The notes beneath the pieces are model-generated. The model was not told the origin of the DNA and did no database searches. It was given only the letters and a program-made list of their open reading frames with translations. A DNA stretch of 64,000 nucleotides, from NCBI GenBank assembly GCA_022575985.1, contig JAKSXM010000107.1:3410001-3474000 (forward strand), read 5' to 3'. Shown piece by piece: positions 23,120 through 34,069 of the stretch (position 1 is its first letter; every line of letters begins with the position of its first letter). A program made the translations under genes and the position numbers. This DNA is from Anagrus nilaparvatae (taxonomy: Eukaryota; Arthropoda; Insecta; Hymenoptera; Mymaridae).

Positions 23120-24440
23120 CCACCAAGTAGGTAATTTGGGTCGCTCTTTTCATTTCCGGGGCCCGTTTTTTGATACAACCCTTGCGAAACGAGATATCAA
23201 CCCCTAAAATGGGGTAAATTTTCAAATAATTCTTAAAGAAACTTAAGTTCTTCCCAAATGCAAAAAAGTCTTTATTTAGCATAAAAAATTATTAAAAGAA
23301 CTCCCAAGAAATAGTTAAAAAGTCAAATAAGTATGTATTAGCCATTGCAACCCTCCCTGGGGGTGTCTTTAGTAAGCAAAGGGGTGAGTTTTAGAAATAA
23401 TTGAAAGATTAAATATTTTGGGCTAAAAAACTCATCTAGTAGGTAATTTCGGTCGCTCTTTTCATTTCCGGCGCCCGTTTTTAGATACAACCCTTGCGAA
23501 ACGAGATATCAACCCCTAAAACGGGGTAAATTTTCAAATAATTTTTAAAGAAACTTAAGTTCTTCCAAAATGCAAAAAAGTCTTTATTCAGCATAAAAAA
23601 TTATTAAAAGAACTCCCAAGAAATAGTTAAAAAGTCAAATAAGCATGTATTAGCCATTGCAACCCTTACTGGGGGTTTCTTTAGTAAGCAAAGGGGTGAG
23701 TTTTAGAAATAATTGAAAGATTAAATATTTTGGGCTAAAAAACTCACCTAGTAGGTAATTTGGGTCGCTCTTTTCATTTCCGGCGCCCGTTTTTTGATAC
23801 AACCCTTGCGAAACGAGATATCAACCCCTAAAACGGGGTAAATTTTCAAATAATTTTTAAAGAAACTTAAGTTCTTCCCAAATGCAAGAAAGTTTTTATT
23901 TAGCATAAAAAATTATTAAAAGAACTCCCAAGAAATAGTTAAAAAGTCAAATAAGCATGTATTAGCTATTGCAACCCTTCCTGGGGGTGTCTTTAGTAAG
24001 CAAAGGGGTGAGTTTTAGATATAAATAAAAGATTGAATATTTTGGACTAAAAAACTCACCTATTAGGTATTTTGGGTCGCTTTTTTCATTTCTGAAGCTC
24101 ATTTTTATCTACAACCCCTACGAAATGCGATATCAACCCCTAAAATGGGGTAAACTTTCAAGTAATTCTTAAGGAAACTTTATTTGATTTCAAATGCAAA
24201 AAAGTTTTTATTTAGCATAAAAAATATTTACTAGGAATCCCAAGAAAAGGTTAAAAGTCAAATACGTGTGTATTAGCCATTGCTACCCTACCTGGGGGTG
24301 TATTTAGTCAACAAAGGGGTGAGTTTTATAAATAAATGAAAGATTGAATATTTTGGGCTAAAAAACTCATCTTATAGGTATTTTGGGTCGCTCTATTCAT
24401 TTCTGGAGCTCATTTTTAGTTACAACCCCTACGAAATTAT
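23120..24440 (+). repeat. 312-bp tandem array, forward part
   Basis: About 4.3 units. Each has TTTCATTTCCGG, GCGAAACGAGATATCAACCC, AAGAACTCCCAAGAAATAG and GCAAAGGGGTGAGTTTTA. The first three copies are much more alike than the last two, so the outer copies look recently amplified or homogenised. Confidence 0.9.
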
Positions 24441-25190
24441 ATACCAACCATGGGGTAAATTTTATCTATATACTTCAATTTTACGAACCTCCTCCTTTTT
24501 GGGAGTCCTGGTAATAATTTTTTATGTCAAATAAAATCTTTTTTGCATTTGGGAACATCTCACGCGTAACAAAAATCGTTTAAAAATTTACCCCATTTTA
24601 GTGGTTGTTATCTCATTTCGTAAGGGTTGTAGCTAAAAATGGGCTCCAGAAATGAAAAGAGCGACACAAAATACCTAATAGGTGTATTTTTAGCCCAAAA
24701 TATTCAATCTTTCATTTATTTACAAAACTCACCCCTTTGCTTACTAAAGAAACCCCCAGGGAGGGTTGCAATGGCTAATACATGCTTATTTGACTTTTTA
24801 ACTATTTCTTGGGAGTTCTTTTAATAATTTTTTATGCTAAATAAAGACTTTTTTGCATTTGGGAAGAACTTAAGTTTCTTTAAAAATTATTTGATAATTT
24901 ACCCCGTTTTAGGGGTTGATATCTCGTTTAATAAGGGTTGTATCTAAAAACGGGCGCCGGAAATGAAAAGAGCGACCCAAATTACCTACTAGGTGAGTTT
25001 TTTAGCCCAAAATATTTAATCTTTCATTTATTTCTAAAACTCACCCCTTTGCTTACTAAAGACACCCCCAGGGAGGGTTGCAATGGCTAATACATGCTTA
25101 TTTGACTTTTAACCTTTTCTTGGGAGTTCTTTTAATAATTTTTTATGCTAAATAAAGACTTTTTTGCATTTGGGAAGAACTTAACTTGAA
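24441..25190 (-). repeat. 312-bp tandem array, inverted part
   Basis: About 2.4 units of the same repeat in reverse complement, facing the forward array. Anchors include GAGCGACCCAAATTACCTAC near 24971. Confidence 0.9.
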
Positions 25191-25284
25191 CTTACCTACT
25201 AGGTGGGGTTTTTAGCCTAAAATATGCAGTTTTTATTACCGGAAAATGCAAGTGTCCAAGGATGTCCGCTTAGGCGTTAATAGG

Positions 25285-25581
25285 TTAAAGTTGAAAAAAA
25301 TTATTTTTTTAAATTAACAAAAAAAGTTATAATTTTATGTTTTTTTTTTTATTTTTTAAAAAAACACTTAATTTTATTGTTTATTATTGAATAATAAAGA
25401 TTTTAAAAAATGAAATAAAGTAAAATCTAGTGGACATCTGCCGTTTTACTTAAAAATGTAATTCGCAACATAGTTATAGATATAATAAACGAATTAAAAT
25501 AAAATATACATACCTATGAGGCCTAATAATGAAGTAGCAAATGAGCAATAAAAATACAGTTGATTTTTTTTTTAACAATAA
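25285..25581. other. Short AT-rich spacer between two foldback elements
   Basis: No feature apart from the flanking target duplications. Confidence 0.5.
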
Positions 25582-27572
25582 CACAGCTGCACAAAAAAAA
25601 AAGTTCTGATCCTGTAACTAGACCTACCTACAGGTAAGTTTTTCGATGTCCTAAAACCGGATCTGAAGTCATAATTTAGCCTACACCCTCAGATTTTGCC
25701 CCAGCTACCCCCAGCCACCCTCTAAACCGTCCCAAAAAGCAAATATTTTACTATGTGCAAAAGTTAAAAATAAAAGTACTTTAGTTACGTATTTTGATGT
25801 TCTTAAACCAAATCTGAAGTCAGAATTTAGCCTACAACCTCAGATTTTGCCCCAGCTACCCCCAGACACCCTCTAAACCGACCCAAAAAGCAAATATTTT
25901 ACTATGTCCAAAAGTTAAAAATAAAAGTACTTTAGTTACGTATTTTGATGTTCTACAAACGAATTTGAAGTCAGAATTTGCCTATCACCCTTATTTTTTG
26001 CCCCAGCTACCCCAATCACCCTCTAAACTACCCCAGGGGGTGAATATTTTATTTTGTGCAAAAGTTATAAATAAAAATATCTTATTTACGTTTTTTGATG
26101 TTCTCAAAACGAATTTTAAGTCAGAATTTATCCATCATCCTTAGTTTTTGTCCCAGCTAGCCTAGTTACCCTCTAAAACCCACCAGAGGAAGGTTAATTA
26201 TTGGCTTTAAAGTATTACAGCGATATCAGGTGCTAAGAGATTTAGTTGTAAACAGTAAGCACCTACCAGCATATATGATTTCATTATACTAAGTTTTATA
26301 TGAAGAATGAATTTTGAACTAATTGCGCTCGCGCCGTTTTTTTTATGTAGTGATTTGGTTTGTCTGCCAACAGATTATATTCTTTTAGTCTCGATGCAGC
26401 AAGTTCCGCTCTATTTTTATCAAGTCCAAGATCTCTTATAAAGTCGCTCAGCCTTTATTGGTTAAAAAGCATCGGTGATTTTTTTTTAATTCTTCGTCCT
26501 ATCATCTTCTGATGTTGATTTTTCTGTAATATACTCCTCTTTGTTATCGCTCTCAGATTCGTCTTCATCTACTTTCATTCTTTCTACAGAATCCTAAACA
26601 GGTACCTGTTTATCATTTTTGAGAAGTATGGGAGGAGTAACACTATCTACTTCAGCATTAACAGCTTTCAGTTTATTCTTAAAATTTATTCCAGTAATAT
26701 TAGATAAACAAAAATAACAATTTGAATTATCGAGTCTGGGTTTTCTCCATTTCATTGGTGTTTCAAAGTTCTTAGCACCACCCTAATGTCGCTGTAATAC
26801 TTTAAATAACCTTTCTCTGGTGGGTTTTAGAGGGTAACTAAGCTAGTTGGGACAAAAACTAAGGATGGTGGATAAATTCTGACTTAAAAGTTGTTTTTAG
26901 AAAATCAAAAAACGTAATTAAGATACTTTTATTTATAACTTTTGCACAAAGTAAAATATTCACCCTCTGGGGCAGTTTAGATGGTGATTGGGGTAGCTGG
27001 GGCAAAAAATAAGGGTCATTGGAAAATTCTGACTTCAAATTCGTTTTTAGAACATCAAAATACGTAACTTATGTACTTATATTTTTAACTTTTGGACATA
27101 GTAAAATATTTGCTTTTTGGGACGGTTTAGAGGGTGGCTGGAGGTAGCTGGGGCAAAATCTGAGGGTGTAGGCTTAATTCTGACTTCAGATTCGGTTTTA
27201 CAACATCAAAATATGTAACTAAAGTACTTTTATTTTTAACTTTTGGACATAGTAAAATATTTACTTTTTGGATCGCTTTTGAGGATGGCTGGAGGTAGCT
27301 GGGGCAAAATCTGAGGGTGTAGGCTAAATTCTGACTTCAGATTCGGTTTTAGAACATTAAAATATGTAACTAAAGTACTTTTATTTTTAACTTTTGGACA
27401 TAGTAAAATATTTGCTTTTTGGGTCGGTTTAGAGGGTGACTGGGGGTAGCTGGGGCAAAATCTGAGAGTGTAGGCTAAATTCTGACTTCAGATTCGGTTT
27501 AAGGACATCGAAAAACTTACCTGTAGGTAGGTCTAGTTACAGGATCAGAACTTTTTTTTTTGTGCAGCTGTG
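25582..27572. mobile_element. TAA-flanked foldback element with 151-bp arrays and a captured gene fragment
   Basis: The terminus CACAGCTGCAC is mirrored as GTGCAGCTGTG. TAA lies outside each end (25579-25581, 27573-27575); an AATA duplication with one more terminal base is an alternative reading. TIRs of about 95 bp include GATCCTGTAACTAGACCTAC. Four 151-bp units run forward (GAAGTC anchor at 25665, 25816, 25967, 26117) and about five run in reverse (near 26877, 27026, 27178, 27327, 27480). Between them, 26320-26775 is a decayed protein-coding fragment. TAA would suit PIF/Harbinger, but the TIR start is not diagnostic. Confidence 0.75.
26320..26775 (-). pseudogene. Decayed fragment of a repetitive arthropod protein family (W-R-x-P...C-Y-F-C)
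   Basis: Minus-strand frames give GAKNFETPMKWRKPRLDNSN, then CYFCLSNITGINFKNKLKAV, then an acidic stretch (KVDEDESESDNKEE) and, after a shift, DFIRDLGLDKNRAELAASRL with KEYNLLAD. These blocks in this order resemble an uncharacterised protein family that I recall as highly repetitive in arthropod genomes (WREP...DCYFCL...RDLGLSK-x-AELL-x-SRLKEWNLL). Stops and frame changes make it dead. Its place between the arrays suggests it was carried by the element. Confidence 0.6.
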
Positions 27573-27599
27573 TAATATAAGTTCAAAAGTAAACATTAT

Positions 27600-28463
27600 A
27601 AACATAGGTAAAATTAAGGCAATAGAATAAAAATAAGTATAAACCAAAGTAAAAATAATAAAATCAATGATAAATTGCTGATAACTGCCATGTGTAGGTC
27701 ACATAAAGTCAATAAAGATGAATTTAATAAATTATTTAAAAAATACCTAAAAGATAAAAAAAGTCAAAAAAATCACATAATTATAGGTGACATAAATATA
27801 AATATATAAGAATCAGTAGAATATTTAACCAACATGCTTCAAAATAAGTATGTAAGCGGAATAAAAACGGTAACCAGACCAAACAAAAATGGTGGTACTT
27901 GCATAGACCATATTTTTTATAGACTGCCAAAAAACAAAAGTGCAGTAACATATTATATTCAAAACCAAATAACAGATCACTACATGGCCGCTATCAGCAT
28001 ATAATCTTATACAATACCAAATGAGAATAAGAAAATATTATACAAATTTAATTACAAAAAAAATGTTAACATCGGCTATAAACGCAAATTGGGGGAAATT
28101 TACCAAATAGGGAACGTAAATGGAATTTGCTTATCAAAAAAATAGTGGCAATTCAAAATGACTGAAGGGTCAAAATAAAAAATAAAATTAATAATTAACC
28201 AACAAATGAATGGGTAACCAAAGGTATATTAAAATCTAGTAAAGTAAAACAGAAACTATATAATGTTTAGTAAGATGATCCAACAAATGAGTCAAAGAAA
28301 AAAAGATTTGTAAAATATCAATATATATTTAAAATAAGGATAAAAAAAAGCGAAAGAAATGAATTTACAGAGGCAAGTAGAAAACATAAATAATACCAAA
28401 AAATTATGGGAATTTATCACTGAAAACTGAGTGTACTATATTTTTGTATAACAAAATAAAGGC

Positions 28464-28493
<30 letters not shown>
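27600..28493 (+). pseudogene. LINE relic: endonuclease end and linker, RT missing
   Basis: Plus-strand frames give the C-terminal endonuclease pattern (I-I-I-G-D-I-N-I-N-I, T-R-P-N-K-N-G-G-T-C-I-D-H-I-F, ITDHYMAAIS). A linker follows (TNEWVTKGILKSSKVKQKLY in a shifted frame, then NESKKKRFVKYQYIFK and EASRKHK). The element then passes directly to a 3' end with AAAATAAAGGCT and an (ATA)n tail at about 28465-28493. The whole RT is absent, so the copy is internally deleted. The linker resembles the 3236-4866 LINE. Confidence 0.75.
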
Positions 28494-28495
<2 letters not shown>

Positions 28496-30152
28496 ATCCA
28501 CCCAACCTAAAGAGTTTAAGGTTGAAATTGAAATGAACACGATTAAAAGGGTTGTTGACAGCAAGTTCTTGGGTATCATAATAGATTCAAATCTAAGATG
28601 GGAAACTCAAATAAAAAAAAACAGTAAAAAATGTCGCTTTTTATACCTATATTATAAAGACACTGAGTAGAGTACTAAATTACAAACAAACGTTACAAAT
28701 ATACTACGCACTTATTCAATCCACCGTGATGTATGGCATGGTGGCATGGGGCAGTGCATATAATAACATTATAGACCTTATAAATTCAGTACTACAAAAA
28801 ATACAAAAAATCATATATCGGTAATTCTTAGCTATTTTTACCCAAGTCTGAGGTCGATGTCTTGGATTTAAAAAATACCAATTGCACTGTGTTTGGTATG
28901 TAAAAAGATGGTTACTGGCCAATTTTTAAGGCTCTAATTTCTAAGGCTCAGTTTTCAATGTAAAATTTTCCGAGGAATCCGAAAATCAAGTCAGATTTTT
29001 CATTTTCTATCAGGAAAAGCGAGAAAATTGGAAAATTCAGAAAATGAACAATTTTCAAAATCATTTTTTTGAGCTTAAAATTGATTTTTAAGTACTTGAA
29101 AGGCAAATGTGTAAAAAAAGAGTTTACCAGCATGAAACGTAAATTAAATTAAAAAAAAAAAAAAAAGTGACGCTTTTTGAGAAATTTGTATTTTCAAGTT
29201 TCCTTTAGTTTTTCCGATTTTCCGGCTTTTCCTGAGGTTTTCCCGAAAAAATATGGTCAGATTCGGATTGGGCGGGAATTTTTACTACCCACCTTTATAC
29301 GGAAAATATTTTTTAGGCTTATTTAGGGCGTCCAGAAAATAAAAAGCAAACGGGTGGCTGAGAATTCGAAAAAAATCAAAATTGGAAAAACAGCTGCCAC
29401 ATCGCAACCAAGCCACCTAGAGCCTTAAAAATTGGTCGGTAACCATATTTTTACATACCAAACACAGTGTGTGATATTTTTTAAATCCAAGACATCGACC
29501 TCAGACTTGGGTAAAATTTGCTAAGAACTACCGATATAAAAAGTACAAACATTTATCAGAATTCGAAGAAGAGTACAAAAAATTGCTATCAGTAAAAAAT
29601 TTATATTATATTACAGTCATTAAAAGTAAAATACAGTATTTAATAGAGAAGTACAATTTAAAGCAAAATAGAACTAGAAAAATAACACCTATAGGTAAAA
29701 AAAGAAAAATGGGACAAAAAAGTAGCCTTTATATTGCAATATCAATATTCAATAGGCTGCCTATTGATGTAAAAGATAAAATAAAAGTAAATAATAGTAA
29801 AAAACTAAGTAATATCCAAAACATTAAATTATGGTTAAGCAAAAATAATTAGAATTATATAAAATCAAGTAGATGAAGTAATATAAAGAGGCTAAATATG
29901 TTAAACAGAAGAGGCTATTAAATAGTTACCAAACATTAAATTAATAAAAAACTTTATAGAACAAAATTTTTATAATATAAGAACCACATATTATTTGTTA
30001 ATTCTTGCAGCTATAGCAGCTAGTTCCACGCTCGGACTACGAGTCCATGTGGAGATATTGTATAACGTAGTATATATTTTAAATGTACATGTAACCAATA
30101 TGTGTAAACTTATGTACAGCTAATTAAATAAATAAATAAATAAATAAATAAA
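28494..30152 (+). pseudogene. Second LINE relic: RT 3' part, interrupted, with (TAAA)n tail
   Basis: Segment 28494-28817 encodes FLGIIIDSNLRWETQI and, in shifted frames, a thumb region (S-T-V-M-Y-G-M-V-A-W-G). Segment 29535-30152 resumes in phase with YKKYKHLSEFEEEYKKLL and KMGQKSSLYIAISIFNRLP, ends with a stop at 29852, and has a 3' end carrying (TAAA)n at 30125-30152. The two parts are separated by the 28818-29534 insertion. Both LINE relics lie in the same orientation, one after the other. Confidence 0.75.
28818..29534. mobile_element. 717-bp TA-flanked TIR element inserted in a LINE
   Basis: Inverted ends of about 120 bp share TCGGTA, TTCTTAGC, GTCTGAGGTCGATGTCTTGG and ACATACCAAACACAGTG-type blocks. 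Taking the element as TCGG...CCGA with TA duplicated (28816-28817, 29535-29536) restores an uninterrupted LINE frame across the site (K-I-I-Y-K-K-Y). That supports both the boundaries and a Tc1/mariner-type 2-bp duplication. No transposase. A ~105-bp internal stretch (TTCCGATTTTCCGGCTTTTC...) recurs at 30522-30627. Confidence 0.75.
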
Positions 30153-31001
30153 TCATCAAAAAAATCAATTTCCCAAAATATATGACTTGTGACACGTATT
30201 TCCAATTTGCCACAGATAGAATTATAAAGCGAAGCTCTACCTTAATGGATGCAAAAATCGACACCTTGTGGGCACGATACAACGAAAACTATCAATTGGA
30301 TTGCTTTCATTTTTTAAAACTGAGTTTTTTTCATCGAGTTGATGGATCCTATAGTTTTTGGACCGAATCCGGTATTTCTAAAGGCGTGTTTATTCTAGTA
30401 TTTTTGCTTCACACAGGTGAAAAACCTTATAAATGTTGACGTGTCGTTTTGCTTTCGCACACTAAATTAATTTTAAGACCAATATTTATATTTCAAAAAT
30501 GTATCCCTACATAATATAAAAGTTTCCTTTAGTTTTTCCGATTTTCCGGCTTTTCCTGAGGTTTTCCCGAAAAAATATGGTCAGATTCGGATTGGGCGGG
30601 AATTTTTACTACCCACCTTTATATGGAAAATTTCGTCGTAAAAAGATAAGTTTTTTTTTCTTCTGGAGTGGTTTTTCCCTGGCAATCAGATTTTCTTATC
30701 TATTTTTTAAAATTTTATTTACCTAATAAGTTATTTTAAAAATTTGGGGTAGCTCAGATACGAAAAACACGGTTTTTGACATAAAAATGAATAAATCTTT
30801 TTGGCACCTATCGCCGATTTCTTGTTCACGATTTTTTTCGGTTTTCTGAAGGTTTAAACTAACAGAAAACACGGGTCATATCGATGTGCCTTCAAAAAAA
30901 AAAATTACGATTCCAGGCTCAAATTAAGTAGCACTTTTAAAATAATTGCTCATATATTTTAAATGTACATGTAACCAATATGTGTAAACTTATGTACAGC
31001 T

Positions 31002-31033
<32 letters not shown>

Positions 31034-31097
31034 CATCAAAAAAATCAATTTCCCAAAATATATGACTTGTGATACGTATTTCCAATTTGCCACAGAT
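30087..31097 (+). repeat. 142-bp direct duplication flanking an 730-bp segment
   Basis: 30087-30228 and 30957-31097 are nearly identical. Each holds TGTACATGTAACCAATATGT, the (TAAA)n LINE tail, and the following flank up to TTGCCACAGATA. Between them lie the Z repeat and a copy of the 29190-29300 sequence. It looks like a segmental duplication or element-mediated rearrangement of the LINE 3' end, with flank included. Confidence 0.75.
30226..30522 (+). repeat. Dispersed repeat Z, copy 3 (open frame to TGEKPYKC)
   Basis: Begins AATTATAAAGCGAAGCTCTA. An open frame from 30182 runs through MDAKIDTLWARYNENYQLDC and FHRVDGSYSFWTESGISKGV to HTGEKPYKC and a stop at 30437-30439. It is nearly identical to copy 1 (2935-3235), including the downstream TGCTTTCGCACACTAAATTA. 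Both copies keep the frame open, but nothing shows it is expressed. Confidence 0.6.
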
Positions 31098-31099
31098 AT

Positions 31100-31735
31100 A
31101 ATATATATATATTTATAATTTATTTTTAATTAGATATACGTATAATATAATCAAATTCACAAAACCAAAAAGATAAAAAGTTTCCGAATACAAAAATAAT
31201 AAAAATAATAATCATAACGATAAAAATGATTGATTACTACTTTTAAATTAATTACTTAATTTTATCCTAATAATAAATAACTAAAGCAGATTACATTAAA
31301 ACACTATAAAAATGATACATTTCCAAACGAGTTTTCGAAATATCTCTGATGATCTCCAGAGATCACTGAGGTAAAAAAAAAGTTAGAAAAATTTAAAAAG
31401 AATATTCAGAATCTTTAAGCAAAGTTGTAAAACTATAAACTTGATTAAATTAATTTTTTAAGAATTTAACGATGATTAATCGAACCAAGAAATCAATTTT
31501 TGATTTATATAACTTAACACTGCTAGGTGTACGAACTCATCGTCTCTTTTTTTATTAAGCCTAGCATGTAGTATTTAGTTAAACGATTTATTCAAATAAT
31601 TATATCAAATATTAATTTTTTAAAAATTTTAATTTACGAGAAATTAAATTTTTAATTTATAGAAAGATGTAAGATTGAACTAACTGCTAACCCTAAAAAA
31701 AGCAGAAAAAATTTTTTATTTGAGATAAAACAACG
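31100..31735. other. AT-rich intergenic DNA
   Basis: No gene or clear repeat seen. Confidence 0.4.
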
Positions 31736-31809
31736 GGCCTTGGGAGGGATTTGAACCCACGATCTCCAGTTCTGTACACTGGTGTTTTAACCAACTAGAC
31801 TACCAGGGG
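31736..31809 (-). tRNA. tRNA-like sequence, anticodon loop GTACAGA (ACA), probably pseudo or SINE-related
   Basis: On the minus strand 74 nt fold as a tRNA. The 5-bp anticodon stem CCAGT/ACTGG is perfect around a 7-nt loop with T33 and anticodon ACA. The T arm GTGGG-TTCAAAT-CCCTC has one mismatch. Pol III A box (TAGTCTAGTTGG) and B box (GGTTCAAATCC) are well matched and correctly spaced. The acceptor stem pairs at only five of seven positions and the D stem at three of four. An ACA anticodon would read Cys UGU, which eukaryotes normally read with GCA. No sign of a SINE body or A-rich tail was confirmed. Confidence 0.45.
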
Positions 31810-32164
31810 GACCAAAGATTCGCAGCCTCCAGGAACGTTTTTTTATTTCAAACACAGCTGTTAAATTCTTAAATAATAATTATAAACTTGATTGTTTTAT
31901 CATGAATAGTATATAATTGATAAATGGATAAAAAAACTAATTAGTTGATCATTTATAGTATAATTTTAATAAATATTTATAATTTTAAAATTTAAAAAAA
32001 ATTTATATTTATCTTTGTATTATGTAATGAATAAAGACATGTACATATTTAGTTTGCTTATTTTAAAAGCTGATTTTTAAACATTAAAATAATTTACAAA
32101 TAGCAAAATATTACTCCAGTCATAATACGGGTTTGTTGTATAGTTACTGGCAACCACCAGATTT

Positions 32165-32790
32165 GGTCTAGTAAAGGTTTTTTGGGTCGCTGATCACGAA
32201 TTTTGGGGTCATTTAATAAAGAAATTGGGGATTCACTCTTAAATTAGCAAAAATTAACCCCGAAATGGTTTATAATTTTTAATTTATTTGCTCTTTGAGT
32301 GTCCAAATTTGGGATCTAGAGGTTTTTTTTTGCCTAAGTGGGGGGAGACAAGCTCCGGAGCACCCGACTTAATTTAAAAGCCCCTAGCGATCCTTATATC
32401 TAGGGGTTTTTTGGATCGCTGATCAAGAATTTTAGTGGTTTTGTAAGATAAAATTAAAATTTCACCCTTACATTAGCTTATAGTGCGATTATACCGAAAA
32501 TACCCCTTTTAGGGGTCGTTTTTGCTAATTTATGGGTGAAATATTAATTTTTTATAATAAAATCACCGAAATTCTTGATCAACGATCCAAAAAATTCCTA
32601 GGTGCCAAATTTGAGCACTCGAAGAGCGAATATATTAACAATACTCTATTTTGGAACTACGATTTGGGGAATTCTTTTTTTATGGCCAAGAGTTTTATGA
32701 GATTTTGCTGCATCAGTGGCAAAAAATGGCGACCTGGCCACTGTCCAGAAAAACTATTTCAATTTGGTAGTTTTTTAAAAATTTATTGAT
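32165..32790. repeat. Imperfect foldback and relic of repeat C
   Basis: TTTTTTGGATCGCTGATCAAG near 32406 is mirrored by CTTGATCAACGATCCAAAAAAT near 32574, and a related direct copy is near 32180. Downstream, 32640-32760 carries degraded repeat C (GATTTGGGGAATTCTTTTTT, TGGCCACTGTCCAGAAAAAC). Confidence 0.5.
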
Positions 32791-34069
32791 TACCTCTTTT
32801 AACCCATTAGTGCGGGAGCGGAAGTTTACATAAACTCAAAGAAAAAACTAAGATTCTTAATTGAGAAGAGCGTTCAATTTATAAGGCAAAAAATTGATCC
32901 CTATAGGTAAAATGTCACGCTTTTTAAAAATATACCCTAGTTTTGACCTAGTCGAAAAATAGGAGTTAAAGAATGTAAAACGAGAATTTGAGAAAACGAC
33001 TAATTTTAATTAAAAAATCCTGGCACAAGCTGATTTTAAAATCGCTTATGTTGTAAAAAATAATTTTTTGTATATTTAAGAAGCTTCTATAAAAATCCTA
33101 ATGAAAAAATAAACTTCAAAAATTCTTGTTACCTATATATACATTATATACAAAATAGGGATTGCAACCCCCAAGATGGAAAAAATACCCAGTAATGGGT
33201 ATTCTTGTTATAAACATTTTGATCTTTATTTTAATGTTGTATCTGCAAAAGGAACGGAGATATTTAAAAAACGGTTTATGAGAGTGGTTTTTAGGGGGTA
33301 GTTTTGAGGGGTTACTTATCTTTCTATATTGGACTGGAATAACCTCTCTTGAAGAGCTAAAAAAATTCTCTGTAAAAAGCAAAGGTAGAATGGTTATGTT
33401 TAAACACATCGCTCTTGAAAAATATCTCTTAGTTAAACAATAATGACCCCAGAATCCCTCTTATTAGTAAAGGTACTATATTCAAAATAATGAAATAGGT
33501 ATATTTTTTTCAAAAATATTATTTTGAGCTAAAGTGATTTCGTTTTCTACACGCAGCTGATCTCGATTCAATATGAATTTCTAGCGTCCTCATTAACAGT
33601 GAAGTTTAGGAGACGAAATTCACAAAATACTCAATATAAACCATATTACTAAAGTCATCAAGGCACGATGTCGAATATGACTTCGCTCACCCAGCTGCTT
33701 TAAATGCCCTTTTAATTAAAAATAAAAAAATTTCTATATATCTAGCCAGAAAATTGTTTTATTTTTAAATATTTAAAATTTGCATTAAGATTAGGATTAG
33801 TAAGGTTAAAAAATTACCTGAATTCAAAATTAAATAGTTCTCTGATAAATAAAATTCACAATTTCTAAGCTATTGCCACGATTGAACGCACTTCAGTACT
33901 TCAGTATCTTTAGCGAGTAGCCTTAAGTGAACATTATAGAGAATTTATCAAATTTTTAATATCTTCAAAAATAGCTATTTTATATGATAATTATATTTTA
34001 TTTATTTTATTTTTTAATAATGAGAACAAGTATTTTTGAATGGGTAAAATATTAATTTTAGAAGATAAT
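32791..34069. other. Intergenic DNA, no gene seen
   Basis: A minus-strand open frame at 33116-33409 has no recognisable domain or splice context. Nothing else is supportable. Confidence 0.4.

Larger units (their letters stand above)
23042..25284. mobile_element. TTAA-flanked (piggyBac-type) foldback element with 312-bp arrays
   Basis: The left terminus CCTATTAACGCCTAAGCGGA is mirrored exactly at the right end. TTAA lies on both sides (23038-23041, 25285-25288), the piggyBac-superfamily target duplication; starting with CC also fits. TIRs are about 90 bp. The interior is almost entirely a 312-bp tandem repeat: the GGTCGCTC anchor is at 23139, 23451, 23763, 24075 and 24386, then about 2.4 units run in reverse orientation to 25190. 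No transposase is present. Confidence 0.85.

Noticed and set aside
30001..30100. Possible small RNA gene after the LINE frame
   Set aside because: The sequence is continuous with the LINE 3' UTR and its (TAAA)n tail; there is no Pol III box or tRNA fold.
33116..33409. 97-codon minus-strand open frame
   Set aside because: No domain, no conserved neighbour, and low-complexity AT-rich codons; likely chance.
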